64,000 nt of DNA, from NCBI RefSeq assembly GCF_014696135.1, contig NZ_JACJPP010000004.1, forward strand, positions 62,001 to 126,000, read 5' to 3'. Shown in pieces: positions 44,935-54,499 of the stretch. The DNA is from Nodosilinea sp. FACHB-141. GTDB lineage: Bacteria > Cyanobacteriota > Cyanobacteriia > Phormidesmidales > Phormidesmidaceae. A program made the position numbers and the translations under genes. Every line of letters starts with the position of its first letter. Position 1 is the stretch's first letter. The notes under the pieces were generated by a model. It did not search any database. It was not told the DNA's origin and saw only the letters and a list, made by a program, of their open reading frames with translations.

Positions 44935-45654
44935 CTAAAGAAACTGCTGCCAGTTTTCACTGCGAAACAGGGCTCGCTCAGCCTTGCGGCGGCGCTGTAG
45001 GCCAGGCATCACGTTGCCCCCAGCATAGATCCACTTGGCGAACTCCTCCGACGCCCCGGCCACGTCTCCGGCGTTGAGCTTCTTCAGCAAGGTAGACGAC
45101 TGCAAATTGCTGGGGCCGACGTTGAAGGTAAACGACACCAGCGCCGAAAACTGGTCGCTGGTCAGGGTGCGAGTCACAGCATCGGAGACGGCCTTTTCAT
45201 ACTTTTTGAGGTCGCGCTTGAGAATCTCTTCGGCCTCGGCCCGGGTAATGGTAAGCCCGCGGTAGACCTGCGGTGCCCCCGCGGAGGAGGTATGGCCATA
45301 GCCAATGGTCCAGGGTTCACCACCGGTGCCGGGGTCGGGGTAGGCGCTGAGGCTCAGGCCCTCAAACCCCTTAACAATCGCTAGCCCAGCGGCGTTGATG
45401 GTGTTGCCCGGAGGCGGTGGGGGCGGTGGGGGTGGCGCGGGCGGCATGGGCTGGGGCTCAGGCCCCCCAGTGCCGATAGACACCGTCATGGCACGTGGAT
45501 AATCATCCCGCTGAAACCATGTCTTGACGCTGCCAACGTTGACTACCTGCTCCTTGGGATTATTGCTCGACGGATATTTCGTGATGCGAGAGATCCAGTA
45601 GCCTCCCTGCATCAGGTAAATTGCAATGTCTGTTTCTTTAATCCAGGTTCCCAT
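44935..45654 (-). CDS. GH24 lysozyme/endolysin with N-terminal accessory domain
   Basis: A 239-residue protein. The ATG at 45654 is chosen because GGGGAGG lies five bases upstream; the frame is open 46 codons further but without such a site. Residues about 1-60 form a small domain of unknown fold (MGTWIKETDIAIYLMQGGYW), then a Pro-rich linker (about 66-83), then a GH24 muramidase domain (about 90-239). The T4-lysozyme-type triad appears as Glu98 (GFEGLS), Asp107 (AYPDPG) and Thr116 (EPWTIGYGH). It should cut peptidoglycan. No signal peptide, holin or other phage gene is adjacent; whether prophage remnant or host enzyme is open. Confidence 0.85.
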   Translation of the reverse strand: MGTWIKETDIAIYLMQGGYWISRITKYPSSNNPKEQVVNVGSVKTWFQRDDYPRAMTVSIGTGGPEPQPMPPAPPPPPPPPPGNTINAAGLAIVKGFEGLSLSAYPDPGTGGEPWTIGYGHTSSAGAPQVYRGLTITRAEAEEILKRDLKKYEKAVSDAVTRTLTSDQFSALVSFTFNVGPSNLQSSTLLKKLNAGDVAGASEEFAKWIYAGGNVMPGLQRRRKAERALFRSENWQQFL

Positions 45655-46057
45655 ATGACCTCCCCGGAGCAGTCCGCATACCAGGAATTTACAATACTTT
45701 CGGAATAATGGGCCATTGAGTTTTGGCCAGGTTCTACCATTTTGCCCACCGTGGAGCATAGATTTAACCCCTATAGCCCGGCCAATCGCCATAGCCAGCC
45801 GCGCGATCGGCGAGAGCTACGCCCTGGCAGTTCGATTTGGCACAGCCAAAGTTCGTCCCTAACCAAGGTTTCAACTGCTACCCCGCAGGATGACCAGTAA
45901 TTTTTGTCTACTCTTCTAAGGTGAGGTTGCGATTTGCCCCTGGCAAGGCTAAGTCAACACCGCCTTGACAAACCCAGCAGAAGGTTTTTTCCAGGCAGAC
46001 GATTCAGTCGTTAAGATATTCAAAGCTTAATGTCTTTTCTGGTGGCTTATTATCTCC
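45655..46057. other. Intergenic region between divergent genes
   Basis: A 403-base stretch holding promoters for the GH24 gene (minus) and the M16 peptidase gene (plus). The strong Shine-Dalgarno for GH24 is at its left edge. No gene or known motif is seen. Confidence 0.45.
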
Positions 46058-47377
46058 ATGGCTTTGCTCTCAGCAACCGCAGATTTGCCCTCCCGCCTGG
46101 TTTCACCCACCATTCGTCGCTTACCCAACGGCCTTACGGTCATTGCTGAGCAAATGCCCTTAGAGGTTGTCAACCTGAGCCTGTGGCTGCGGGTAGGCTC
46201 AGCGGTAGAAAGCGACGCCATCAACGGCATGGCCCACTTTCTAGAGCACATGATCTTTAAGGGCACTCAGCAGCTGCGCTGCGGTGAGTTTGAGCGCCAA
46301 GTGGAAGAGCGCGGGGCCTTGACCAACGCTGCCACCAGCCAAGACTACACCAAGTACTACATCACCACAGCGCCCCAAGACTTCGCCGCCCTGGCCCCGC
46401 TGCAAATTCAGATGGTGATGGCTCCGCGCCTCAGCGACCATGATTTTGAGCGCGAGCGTCCGGTGATTTTGGAAGAAATTCGCCGCGCAGACGATAACCC
46501 CCGCCGCCGTACCTATTCCCGCACCATGGAGCTGGTGTTTGACCGGCTGCCCTACCGTCGCCCGGTGCTAGGGCCGACCACCGTGGTCGAGGGGCTCACC
46601 CCGGCACAAATGCGAGAGTTCCACAGCACTTGGTATCAGCCCCAGAGCATGACGGCGGTAGCGGTGGGCAACCTGCCGGTAGAAACCCTGATTGCCACGG
46701 TGGCTGAGGGCTTTGAGCAAGCCATGGCCCAGCGCCCCACACCGCCAGACACCGCCAGCACTATTGAACGGTTCAAGCCGCTACTGCCCGACGACCTAGA
46801 GCCCCCCTTTACGACCGTGCGGCGGGCAACCCACGCCGATCCGGCCATGGCTCAGGCACGTCTGGTGATGGCCTGGCGAGTGCCAGGGGTGACTCACCTA
46901 GAGGACACCTACGGCCTCGATATCTTGGCCTCAATTTTGGGGCGGGGGCTAACCTCACGCCTGGTGCGCGATCTGCGGGAAGAGCGCAAGCTGGTGACCA
47001 GCATTAGCTGTACCAACATGACCATGGCCCACCAGGGGGCGTTTATGGTGTCGGCCCAGCTGCCCGCCGAAGATTTAGATCAGGTGGAGGGGGCGATCGC
47101 CCAGCACATTGCCACCGTGATGGAGGAGCCTGTCAGCCCCACAGAACTGAGCCGCGTGCAAACCCAGGTAGCCAACCGGTTTATCTTTGCCAACGAAACG
47201 CCGAGCGATCGCGCCGGGCTTTACGGTTACTACCAGACCCTAACGGGCGACATCACTGAAGGGCTCAACTACCCGGCCTATATTCAAAATCTGGGCGTCA
47301 AGGACGTGTTGCAGTCGGCCCAGCGCTATCTCTCCAGCGAGGCCTATGGGGTGGTTGCCCTACAGCCGGCGGCTTAG
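46058..47377 (+). CDS. M16-family zinc peptidase
   Basis: A 439-residue metallopeptidase of the insulinase/processing-peptidase family. The inverted zinc motif HxxEH is in NGMAHFLEHMIFKGT (about residues 60-74); a conserved downstream glutamate is plausible in the ERPVILEEIRR segment. The N-terminal active domain is followed by the inactive C-terminal half (LVMAWRVPGV, SRLVRDLREERKLVTSI). Cyanobacteria often carry two adjacent M16 genes; here only one is present. It likely degrades peptides such as cleaved targeting sequences. Co-transcription with the kinase-like gene 11 bases downstream is likely. Confidence 0.9.
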   Translation: MALLSATADLPSRLVSPTIRRLPNGLTVIAEQMPLEVVNLSLWLRVGSAVESDAINGMAHFLEHMIFKGTQQLRCGEFERQVEERGALTNAATSQDYTKYYITTAPQDFAALAPLQIQMVMAPRLSDHDFERERPVILEEIRRADDNPRRRTYSRTMELVFDRLPYRRPVLGPTTVVEGLTPAQMREFHSTWYQPQSMTAVAVGNLPVETLIATVAEGFEQAMAQRPTPPDTASTIERFKPLLPDDLEPPFTTVRRATHADPAMAQARLVMAWRVPGVTHLEDTYGLDILASILGRGLTSRLVRDLREERKLVTSISCTNMTMAHQGAFMVSAQLPAEDLDQVEGAIAQHIATVMEEPVSPTELSRVQTQVANRFIFANETPSDRAGLYGYYQTLTGDITEGLNYPAYIQNLGVKDVLQSAQRYLSSEAYGVVALQPAA

Positions 47378-47388
47378 GACGGGCAGCT

Positions 47389-48252
47389 ATGTGGACTGCG
47401 ATCGCCCAGCACATTGGCGCTAAGACCGGCACTGCCTTTACCATTGCCGACCGGCGATCGGTGGGGGGCGGTTGCATCAACCAGGCCTATCAAGTGAGTG
47501 ACGGTAACCAATCATATTTTCTCAAGCTCAATCAGGCGTCGCAGGTGACGATGTTTGAGGCCGAGGCCCTGGGCCTGAAGGATATGTATGACAGCCAGAC
47601 CATTCGGGTGCCCAAGCCAATCTGCTGGGGCACGGTGGATGGGTCGGCCTACATCGCCATGGAGTGGCTAGAGCTGGGCAGCGGTGGCGGCGACGCCTGG
47701 AGCCGTATGGGCGAGGCCCTGGCGGCGATGCACCGGGTGACCAGCGAGAAAGGTTTTGGCTGGCACCAGAGCAACACCATTGGTGCCACCCCGCAGCCCA
47801 ACCCTCGGACGGCGACCTGGTTGGAGTTTTATCGCGAGCACCGGTTGCGCCACCAGTTTCGCCTAGCGGGTCGTCGCGGGGGTCGGTTTCCGCGTCAGCA
47901 CGAGTTGCTGATGGCTTTACCGGATTTGTTGGCGGGCCATGACCCGGTTCCGGCCCTGGTGCATGGCGATCTGTGGTCGGGCAATGCGGCGGTGACGAAA
48001 GACGGAGAGCCAGTGATTTTGGACCCGGCGACGTATTTTGGCGATCGCGAGGTAGACATCGCTATGACCGAGCTATTTGGCCGCTTTCCCGCTGCGTTTT
48101 ATGAGGCGTACAATGCGGTCTATCCCCTAGGCCAGGGCTATAAGACCCGCAAAACGCTCTACAACCTGTATCACGTTCTCAACCACTTCACCCTGTTTGG
48201 CGGTAGCTATGAGTCGCAGGCTAACCGCATGATCGACCAGCTGCTGCGGTGA
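47389..48252 (+). CDS. Fructosamine kinase family protein
   Basis: A 287-residue protein of the FN3K / fructosamine-3-kinase-related family (aminoglycoside phosphotransferase fold). It phosphorylates sugars attached to proteins by glycation, destabilising the adduct. Motifs: GGCINQAYQVSDGNQSYFLK, the catalytic loop LVHGDLWSGNAAV and metal-binding DPATYFGDREVDIAMTELFG. Length is typical. It follows the M16 gene by 11 bases. Confidence 0.9.
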   Translation: MWTAIAQHIGAKTGTAFTIADRRSVGGGCINQAYQVSDGNQSYFLKLNQASQVTMFEAEALGLKDMYDSQTIRVPKPICWGTVDGSAYIAMEWLELGSGGGDAWSRMGEALAAMHRVTSEKGFGWHQSNTIGATPQPNPRTATWLEFYREHRLRHQFRLAGRRGGRFPRQHELLMALPDLLAGHDPVPALVHGDLWSGNAAVTKDGEPVILDPATYFGDREVDIAMTELFGRFPAAFYEAYNAVYPLGQGYKTRKTLYNLYHVLNHFTLFGGSYESQANRMIDQLLR

Positions 48253-48318
48253 AAGGTAACCGCTAGGCCATGGCTTCAATGCTAAGAGTGCTAATAATCC
48301 AAGCTTCACAATCTACTA

Positions 48319-48552
48319 TCAATCTTTGTTTTGACGTGGATCATCTGCTGGTGAATGTATTTCAGTTTTAATCCAAAACCGTCTCACCGCATCAGCGACA
48401 GGCGAGAGTAAGGCTGGCCAAGTCATCGGAGCTACCCGGCGATTAGGGATGACGTGTTCGATGGTGAACCGATTGACACTCAACCGTTCTGGAGAGTGGC
48501 AATACTCGCACATATAGCCAGCCCGATTTTGAATGAATTTGCTTAGCTGCAT
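48319..48552 (-). pseudogene. HNH endonuclease relic
   Basis: The N-terminal 40 residues (FIQNRAGYMCEYCHSPERLS, then FTIEHVIPNRR) match an HNH nuclease with its first zinc Cys pair and the HxxP core. After about codon 43 the frame reads nonsense, while the neighbouring frame spells ASLTLACR followed by a stop and CGET, recognisable as the usual NLALACRRCN block. A frameshift near 48420 and a nonsense codon therefore broke the gene. The relic lies between the FN3K and TIR-WD40 genes. Confidence 0.7.
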
Positions 48553-48914
48553 TACGAATTGGCATATTAGGCCAACTGCATGGCGTTCATATGAGTGAAA
48601 ATGCGATCTAGCTATCCAATCGCCTTTAGCTCAACAGTTTCATCAACCGTGAGCTAATCTACTTTTTTCTTTTCTAGAAGTTGCTCCATTCGTAACTGAG
48701 ATGCTCGCTGAATTTAAACAAGTTCCAGCTTCCAACCTTCTCAAGCTGAATCCCATGGATCAAAAACGATGGTTTGCTAAGCGCTATAACCATGACAGCC
48801 TCCATTGTGTAGCTAAGCTGGGTACCCTATTGTTCTTACGCTCCGCGTGAATACTCACGACGACGCTTCTGCGCCCCTTGCTGAGAAGATGCAGGAGAAT
48901 CCAGGAAGATAGTG
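48553..48914. other. Intergenic region between HNH relic and TIR-WD40 gene
   Basis: A 362-base AT-rich stretch downstream of the TIR-WD40 gene and upstream of the HNH relic. No gene is recognised. Its composition agrees with the acquired character of this segment. Confidence 0.4.
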
Positions 48915-51587
48915 TCAACGTTGAAGCAGCGTATCTTTTGAGGTAGCTTCTAAATTTTCTTGAGGATTTGACTGAAAATAATATTGAAGCCAATCACGGC
49001 TGTATTCTAAAAGTCTATCTAAACCCAAATTCCATTCCCATGCGATAATCTTATTATCTCTGCCAACTGATATCAAAGTCTGCGAATCAGGACTAAACTC
49101 TACGTGCATAACTGCATCATTGTGCCCTCTGAGGGTAGCAATTAAGCTGCCGTCCAATCTCCAAAGCTTAACGGTTTTATCAAAGCTAGCAGAGGCGATG
49201 ACTTGACTATCAGGACTAAATCTGGCGCAATAAACAAAATTGCTATGTCCTCGAAATGTTTTTATTAACTCACCATCCTGGCTCCATAATTTGACGGTGT
49301 TATCTCGACAACCAGACACAAGATATTGTCCATCTGCGCTAAAGTTTACGCTCATCACAGCACGTGCGTGGCCCTTTACGGTTTTAAGAAGAGTTCCGTT
49401 GATATCCCAGAGATGAATCTTTCGACTACTCGTACCTGCAGCAATATTGCGTCCATTAGAGCTAAAGCAAACGCTATAGTTATACTGATTTTCATCTCCC
49501 TGAAACGTTTTGACTAGGGTGCCGTCAATCCGCCAGATCTTAATAACATTGTCAGCACCTACAGAAGCAATAAACTCACCATTTGGGCTGAAACTTATGT
49601 CCCAAGTTCTACCTTCGGTGTCAATTTTAGAGACTAAGATCCCATCAAGTTTTCTAATGAAGATAGTTCCATCGCTAGCACTAGTCGAAGCTAGTTTTTG
49701 CCCATCAGGGCTAAATTGAACTTTTTCAACGATCCCTTGCTGTCCATCGAAAATTTTAAGTGGATCTCCGTTTCGATTCCAAAGCCTTACAGTTCCTTCG
49801 TTATCGCCAGTTGCGACAGTATTGCCATCAGGATTAAAACTCAACCCATAAAAACTTTGTCCTTCGTATCCATCAAAAATTTTAGTTAAACCATTGCCGT
49901 CTAGACGCCAAAGCCGCAATATTCCGTCAATGCCTGCAGAGACTAGTAGACTTCCATCTGGACTAAAACAAGTAGAGTTGATGCTGCAGTTCTGTCGAAA
50001 TACTCTTGTTACTGTATTATTTTTCCAGAGTTTTAGATTGCCATCGCTATCACTATAAGCAGCGGCAGAGCCATCTAAGCTAAAGCAAATATCTGAAGCA
50101 ATCTGCCATTTCTCTGTGGGAAGTTCAGTAATGGATAAGTCGTCTATTTGAATCAATACTGCATTGCTGCCACCTACCGCAGCGAGAATTTTACCTTCTG
50201 GATGGAAGCTAAGTCTTTGTACTCCCCGCTCAAGCTCTAATTCCTTTTTTAGATTGCCATCTAAATCCCATAATTTAAGAGTTGTATCTGAAGGACGGCT
50301 TACACCAGAAGCTAGTAATTTGCCATCGGGACTAAAACAAATGTCATTTCCAAATTCGTGTCCCTTAAAGCTTTGAAGAACAGTGCCATCTAACTGCCAA
50401 AGTTTAATTACTCCATCATCGTCGATTGAAGCAATCATAGTTCCATCAGGACTGAAGCAAACACCTCCAACATCAGAGCTATGCTCAGTAAAGGTATCAA
50501 TTAATGTGCCATCTACTTTCCAAAGCTTTACTGTACAGTCTTCGCTAGAAGAGGCTAAAAGCTGACTATTAGGATGAAAAGCGATTGAATTGATGCAATC
50601 CGCATGAGCTTCAATAGTTTGAATTAGAGAACCGTCCACATTCCAAATATTTATAATTCCGTCATTGTCACCCGACGCTAGCTTTCCATCTAGACTAAAG
50701 CTTAATCCCGATACAGCAGTAGCATGCCCTACCAGGCGATTACACTCTCTCACGCTATAGTTGGCTTGCTGAAGAACTGACACAAGCTGATTGTAAATTT
50801 TAGGCTCAGACTCTGACCATTCAAAGCCTTTAAAGTCGGCACCTGCTTTGAAGCCCTCAAATAGGGCATCAAAATATTGGCCCGATTCAAACAAAGCCTC
50901 TGAAGATTTGCAAAGTGCCCTAATTTCACTTTTTTCAGCTTCTGTACGTCGCTTTTGTGCTTCGTCATACAATTCCTTCCAGCGATTATTTTCTTTTCGC
51001 TGCATATCTTGACTAGCGGTAATATAATCCTTATGAATTTCAGATGGCTTAGGTTTTTTGCTTGTGCTGTCAAGCAACCACTGTTCAGCAGTTGCTAATT
51101 CTGTCCCTCGAAGCAGAAAGCTCTCATGCTGATTATTTCTTCCCCATTCCTCTGCTCGGAGCTTTAATCGCGTGTATACCTGTGCATGTTCTAAATCTGT
51201 ATCGATCGCTTCCAGCAATTTCTCTAGAGCAGATTCAAAACTAATATCACCACAAAATGAAATAATTTGAAATTTTGCCAACTCTAAAGGTAATTGCGTT
51301 GAACTAGTTTCGCGGCATAAAACAGGAACAAGTTGCTTGCCATGCTTAATTGCATAATTAACTTCATCAAGACAGTAGGACGAGGCAACAGAATCTGGAC
51401 TAATTACGAAAATAAATTTATTCCCGTGCTCAATGCCTTTATAAATATTTTTCCTCCAATCTACTGCCGGAGCAATGTCCTCCCAGTCCACCCAAATAGT
51501 ACGGTTAAGCTTGTTTAATGCAGAGAATAACGCACGGACAAAAGCTTTATCTCGACGAGAATATGAAATAAAGATGTCAGTTGACAT
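48915..51587 (-). CDS. TIR domain - WD40 double-propeller protein
   Basis: An 890-residue protein. Residues about 1-140 are a TIR domain (start MSTDIFISYSRRDKAFVRAL); the glutamate used for NAD cleavage in catalytic TIRs is plausible in SSYCLDEVNYA. A helical linker (about 140-280) includes a coiled-coil-like stretch. From about 285 to the end are roughly fourteen WD40 repeats, each ending in an IKLWRxDG-like strand, enough for two seven-blade propellers. TIR-WD40 proteins may act in stress, cell-death or anti-phage responses; that is inference. The gene is AT-rich and nearly free of HIP1 sites, unlike its neighbours. Confidence 0.88.
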   Translation of the reverse strand: MSTDIFISYSRRDKAFVRALFSALNKLNRTIWVDWEDIAPAVDWRKNIYKGIEHGNKFIFVISPDSVASSYCLDEVNYAIKHGKQLVPVLCRETSSTQLPLELAKFQIISFCGDISFESALEKLLEAIDTDLEHAQVYTRLKLRAEEWGRNNQHESFLLRGTELATAEQWLLDSTSKKPKPSEIHKDYITASQDMQRKENNRWKELYDEAQKRRTEAEKSEIRALCKSSEALFESGQYFDALFEGFKAGADFKGFEWSESEPKIYNQLVSVLQQANYSVRECNRLVGHATAVSGLSFSLDGKLASGDNDGIINIWNVDGSLIQTIEAHADCINSIAFHPNSQLLASSSEDCTVKLWKVDGTLIDTFTEHSSDVGGVCFSPDGTMIASIDDDGVIKLWQLDGTVLQSFKGHEFGNDICFSPDGKLLASGVSRPSDTTLKLWDLDGNLKKELELERGVQRLSFHPEGKILAAVGGSNAVLIQIDDLSITELPTEKWQIASDICFSLDGSAAAYSDSDGNLKLWKNNTVTRVFRQNCSINSTCFSPDGSLLVSAGIDGILRLWRLDGNGLTKIFDGYEGQSFYGLSFNPDGNTVATGDNEGTVRLWNRNGDPLKIFDGQQGIVEKVQFSPDGQKLASTSASDGTIFIRKLDGILVSKIDTEGRTWDISFSPNGEFIASVGADNVIKIWRIDGTLVKTFQGDENQYNYSVCFSSNGRNIAAGTSSRKIHLWDINGTLLKTVKGHARAVMSVNFSADGQYLVSGCRDNTVKLWSQDGELIKTFRGHSNFVYCARFSPDSQVIASASFDKTVKLWRLDGSLIATLRGHNDAVMHVEFSPDSQTLISVGRDNKIIAWEWNLGLDRLLEYSRDWLQYYFQSNPQENLEATSKDTLLQR

Positions 51588-51647
51588 GTGCTGTTATTTC
51601 CTAAAAAATAGTTGCATATTATAGTAAGCTTTGCTAAGTCAGATTTT

Positions 51648-54050
51648 TTATTTTTTGGCTGACAATGCATCTGACGAGAGCCGACGCAATAGTAACGAAT
51701 TAACCACCACCGCCACGGAGCTAAATGCCATCATGCCGCCTGCAGCGGCGGGGCTGAGGCTGACTCCGGCGGTGGGCAGCAGCACCCCAGCGGCTAGGGG
51801 GATAGCCACCAGGTTGTAGGCAAAGGCCCAGGCCAAGTTTTGGCGAATTTTGTTGAAGGTGGCGCGGCTGAGGGTGAGGGTCTCGAGCAGGCCCGAGAGG
51901 TGGTCACCCATGAGAATTACGTCGGCGGTTTCCATGGCGATGTCGGTGCCGGAGTGAAGGCTGATGCCAACATCGGCCTGGACTAGGGCAGGGGCGTCGT
52001 TGATGCCGTCGCCCATCAGCGCAACAGTGTGCCCCTCGGCCTGTAGCTGGCGGATCGCATCAACTTTGCCCTGGGGGGAGACTTCGGCGGTGACCTGGCT
52101 GGGAGCGAGGTTGAGCTGGGCCGCGATCGCCCCTGCCACCTCCTTTCGATCGCCCGTCAGTACCCGCACTTGGAGGTCCTGTTTTTGCAGAGCTTCAACC
52201 ACGCTGACGGCATCGGGGCGCAGCTGGTCTGCGATCGCCACCAGCCCTACTACGCGATCGCCCAGAGCTACGTAAACGACGGTCTGCCCAGCTTCCGCCA
52301 AAGCCTTTGCTCGATCTTGCACCTTGGCATCTAGCACCAGCTCTCGTTGAATCATCCACTTTTGGTTACCTAGAGCGCAGGGCTGCACAATGTCTTGCCA
52401 AGTGATTTGAGCAGCAACGCCGAGGCCTGGTTGGGTATCAAACTCGTCAGCTTGCAGTAGCTCCAATTCTCGGACTGTTGCAGCCTGGTGAATGGCCTCG
52501 GCCAGAGGGTGGCGGGTGCCGCTTTCGACGGTGGCGGCGAGCTGCACAATATCGGCCTCACTTAGGCCCTCTGCAATCACGTGAATCGCTGTCACCTGAG
52601 GCTGGCCTAGGGTGAGGGTGCCGGTTTTGTCGAATACAACCGTGTCGAGGTGGTGGATGGTTTCGAGGCTATCGCCGCCGCGAATTAGCAGACCGCGCTC
52701 AGCCCCCAGGCCAGAGCCGACCAGAATGGCGGTAGGGGTGGCCAGGCCCAGGGCGCAGGGGCAGGCGACGACCATAACCGCGATCGCCAGCTTCAGACTC
52801 ACCAGCAGGGTCGAGGAGGTGTAGGTCATGGTATGACCCATGTGGGCCATGCCCAGGGCCGAGTGCATCACCTGGGGCCAGTGGTGCAGGCCGATGAAGT
52901 ACCAAAACAGGAACGTGAGCGTAGCCAGAGACATCACCCCGTAGGTGAAGTAGCCCGAGATCAGGTCGGCCAGCCGCTGAATTGGGGCCTTGCGGCTCTG
53001 GGCCGTTTCTACCAGGCGAATCATTTGGGCCAGCACGGTGTCTTGACCGGTGCTGGTGACCTGGAGGGCGATCGCGCCGCTTTGGTTCACCGTGCCCGCC
53101 GTTACTCCATCGCCGGGCTGCTTCAGCACCGGCATCGATTCGCCGGTCAGCATTGCCTCATCCACGGTGGTTTGGCCTGAGACTACCGTGCCATCGGCGG
53201 AGATCTTTTCGCCGGGCAGCACCTGCACCCACTCGCCTACCTGCACGCAGCGGGCGGGCACCTCGACGCCGGTTTGGGCGACGCCAGCGGTGGCGGGGTT
53301 GGAGATCAGCCGGGCCACAGCGGGCTGGAGTTCGACCAGCGATCGCAGCGCATCTGCCGCCCGATATCTGGCCCGCTGCTCAAGGGTGCGGCCCAGCAAA
53401 ATAAACGCCAGCAGCATCACCGGCTCTTCAAAAAAGCACTCCCAGCCCAAGCCAGGGAACACCAACGCCACCACGCTAGCTAGGTAGGCGCTCACGCTGC
53501 CCAAGGCCACCAGCGTATTCATGTTGGGAGCCAGCCGCCGCAGCCCAGCCCAGCCGTCCACAAGAATTTCCCGCGCCGGAAACGCCAGCGTCACCGTAGC
53601 CAAGATCGCGTGAAACCACAGGTCGCTGAGCACAGGAATAGTCAGCCAGCCGAAGTGATTGAGGTGGCCAATGGTGGAGAGAATGAGCAGGGCGATCGCT
53701 ACCCCCAGCCGCTGCCCCTGCTGCTGTTGCTCTGCTCGCTTGGCTTCTACCCAAGCGGTGAGGTCGTCACCGTCACCATCGGTGGTGCGAGGCGTCGCCG
53801 CAAAGCCCGCCTGTGTCACCTGGTCTGCCAGCTGGTCGGCACTCACTACGCCAGCGTCAGTTTCGACCACCGCTACCTCGGTCACCAGGTTCACCGTGGC
53901 CGATCGCACCCCATCCACCTGAGCCAAGCGATTCTCAACGGCCCGCACACACCCGGCGCATTTCATGCCGCTGACGTTGAGCACCACGGTCTGCCGAGAT
54001 GGCTCTAAACCCGGTTCCGAGGCAGAGGTCTGAGGAGAAAGAACTTGCAT
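51648..54050 (-). CDS. Copper-type P1B ATPase (CtaA/PacS-like)
   Basis: An 800-residue metal pump. The N-terminal heavy-metal domain has GMKCAGC (Cys31 and Cys34). Membrane helices are interrupted by the actuator motif TGES, the metal-path motif CPC in VVACPCALGLATP, the phosphorylation site DKTGTLT, the nucleotide-binding HP in SGTRHPLAEA, and GDGINDAPAL. CPC with an N-terminal CxxC domain indicates Cu(I). In cyanobacteria, CtaA feeds copper inward and PacS loads the thylakoid lumen for plastocyanin; which one this is cannot be told here. Stop is 60 bases beyond the TIR-WD40 start. Confidence 0.92.
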   Translation of the reverse strand: MQVLSPQTSASEPGLEPSRQTVVLNVSGMKCAGCVRAVENRLAQVDGVRSATVNLVTEVAVVETDAGVVSADQLADQVTQAGFAATPRTTDGDGDDLTAWVEAKRAEQQQQGQRLGVAIALLILSTIGHLNHFGWLTIPVLSDLWFHAILATVTLAFPAREILVDGWAGLRRLAPNMNTLVALGSVSAYLASVVALVFPGLGWECFFEEPVMLLAFILLGRTLEQRARYRAADALRSLVELQPAVARLISNPATAGVAQTGVEVPARCVQVGEWVQVLPGEKISADGTVVSGQTTVDEAMLTGESMPVLKQPGDGVTAGTVNQSGAIALQVTSTGQDTVLAQMIRLVETAQSRKAPIQRLADLISGYFTYGVMSLATLTFLFWYFIGLHHWPQVMHSALGMAHMGHTMTYTSSTLLVSLKLAIAVMVVACPCALGLATPTAILVGSGLGAERGLLIRGGDSLETIHHLDTVVFDKTGTLTLGQPQVTAIHVIAEGLSEADIVQLAATVESGTRHPLAEAIHQAATVRELELLQADEFDTQPGLGVAAQITWQDIVQPCALGNQKWMIQRELVLDAKVQDRAKALAEAGQTVVYVALGDRVVGLVAIADQLRPDAVSVVEALQKQDLQVRVLTGDRKEVAGAIAAQLNLAPSQVTAEVSPQGKVDAIRQLQAEGHTVALMGDGINDAPALVQADVGISLHSGTDIAMETADVILMGDHLSGLLETLTLSRATFNKIRQNLAWAFAYNLVAIPLAAGVLLPTAGVSLSPAAAGGMMAFSSVAVVVNSLLLRRLSSDALSAKK

Positions 54051-54499
54051 GGGCGAAAAGCTAGGAGCGGTAGTGGATCTAGCCTACCAAGCCCCTTCTC
54101 TTCTGCGTATCTCCCCGCTTGGCGAAAAATCGCATCTTTGCTCTCCATCTGCTCAAGCTTTGGGAGGGCCAGAACCCCGCTAGCCCCTATTCGATAGGGG
54201 TTAAGGGAATTAATTGACCAAGGGTGCTAATCCGTAAGCCGCTGCTGATTGACCAATTGGCGTCTTCAAACGTCAGAGCAATACTCACAAAGATCATAGA
54301 ATCCCACCCTGCATCTTTCCCTAGATATAGGCCTATGCCCCTGGGCAGTTGTTGGCTTATGGCCAAATATCTAGACTGGCTACATTCACAGCCGGCCGGC
54401 CTGAGTGGCTGTATAGCCGATGCAGAAATCCTTTACCGCCAAAAGCTCAAGCTAGAAAAACAGTCAGCCGCGATCGCAAACCCCACCGCCCCAGAGTTC
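54051..54499. other. Intergenic region between copper ATPase and glpD
   Basis: A 449-base stretch between divergent genes. It contains the hairpin at 54184-54200. The glpD frame is open back to 54224, but the added 92 residues do not look like protein. No separate gene is recognised. Confidence 0.45.
54184..54200. promoter_or_regulatory. Dyad upstream of glpD
   Basis: CCCCTAT-TCG-ATAGGGG, a perfect 7-base dyad with a 3-base loop, in the divergent promoter region of the copper ATPase and glpD. It could be an operator for either gene; no known site is matched. Confidence 0.4.

Noticed and set aside
53610..54008. 132-codon open frame antisense to the copper ATPase
   Set aside because: It covers the HMA domain and first helices of the real gene; low-complexity product.
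54224..54499. N-terminal extension of glpD by 92 residues
   Set aside because: The extra residues resemble no GlpD sequence, and the family-conserved region starts right after the ATG at 54500.
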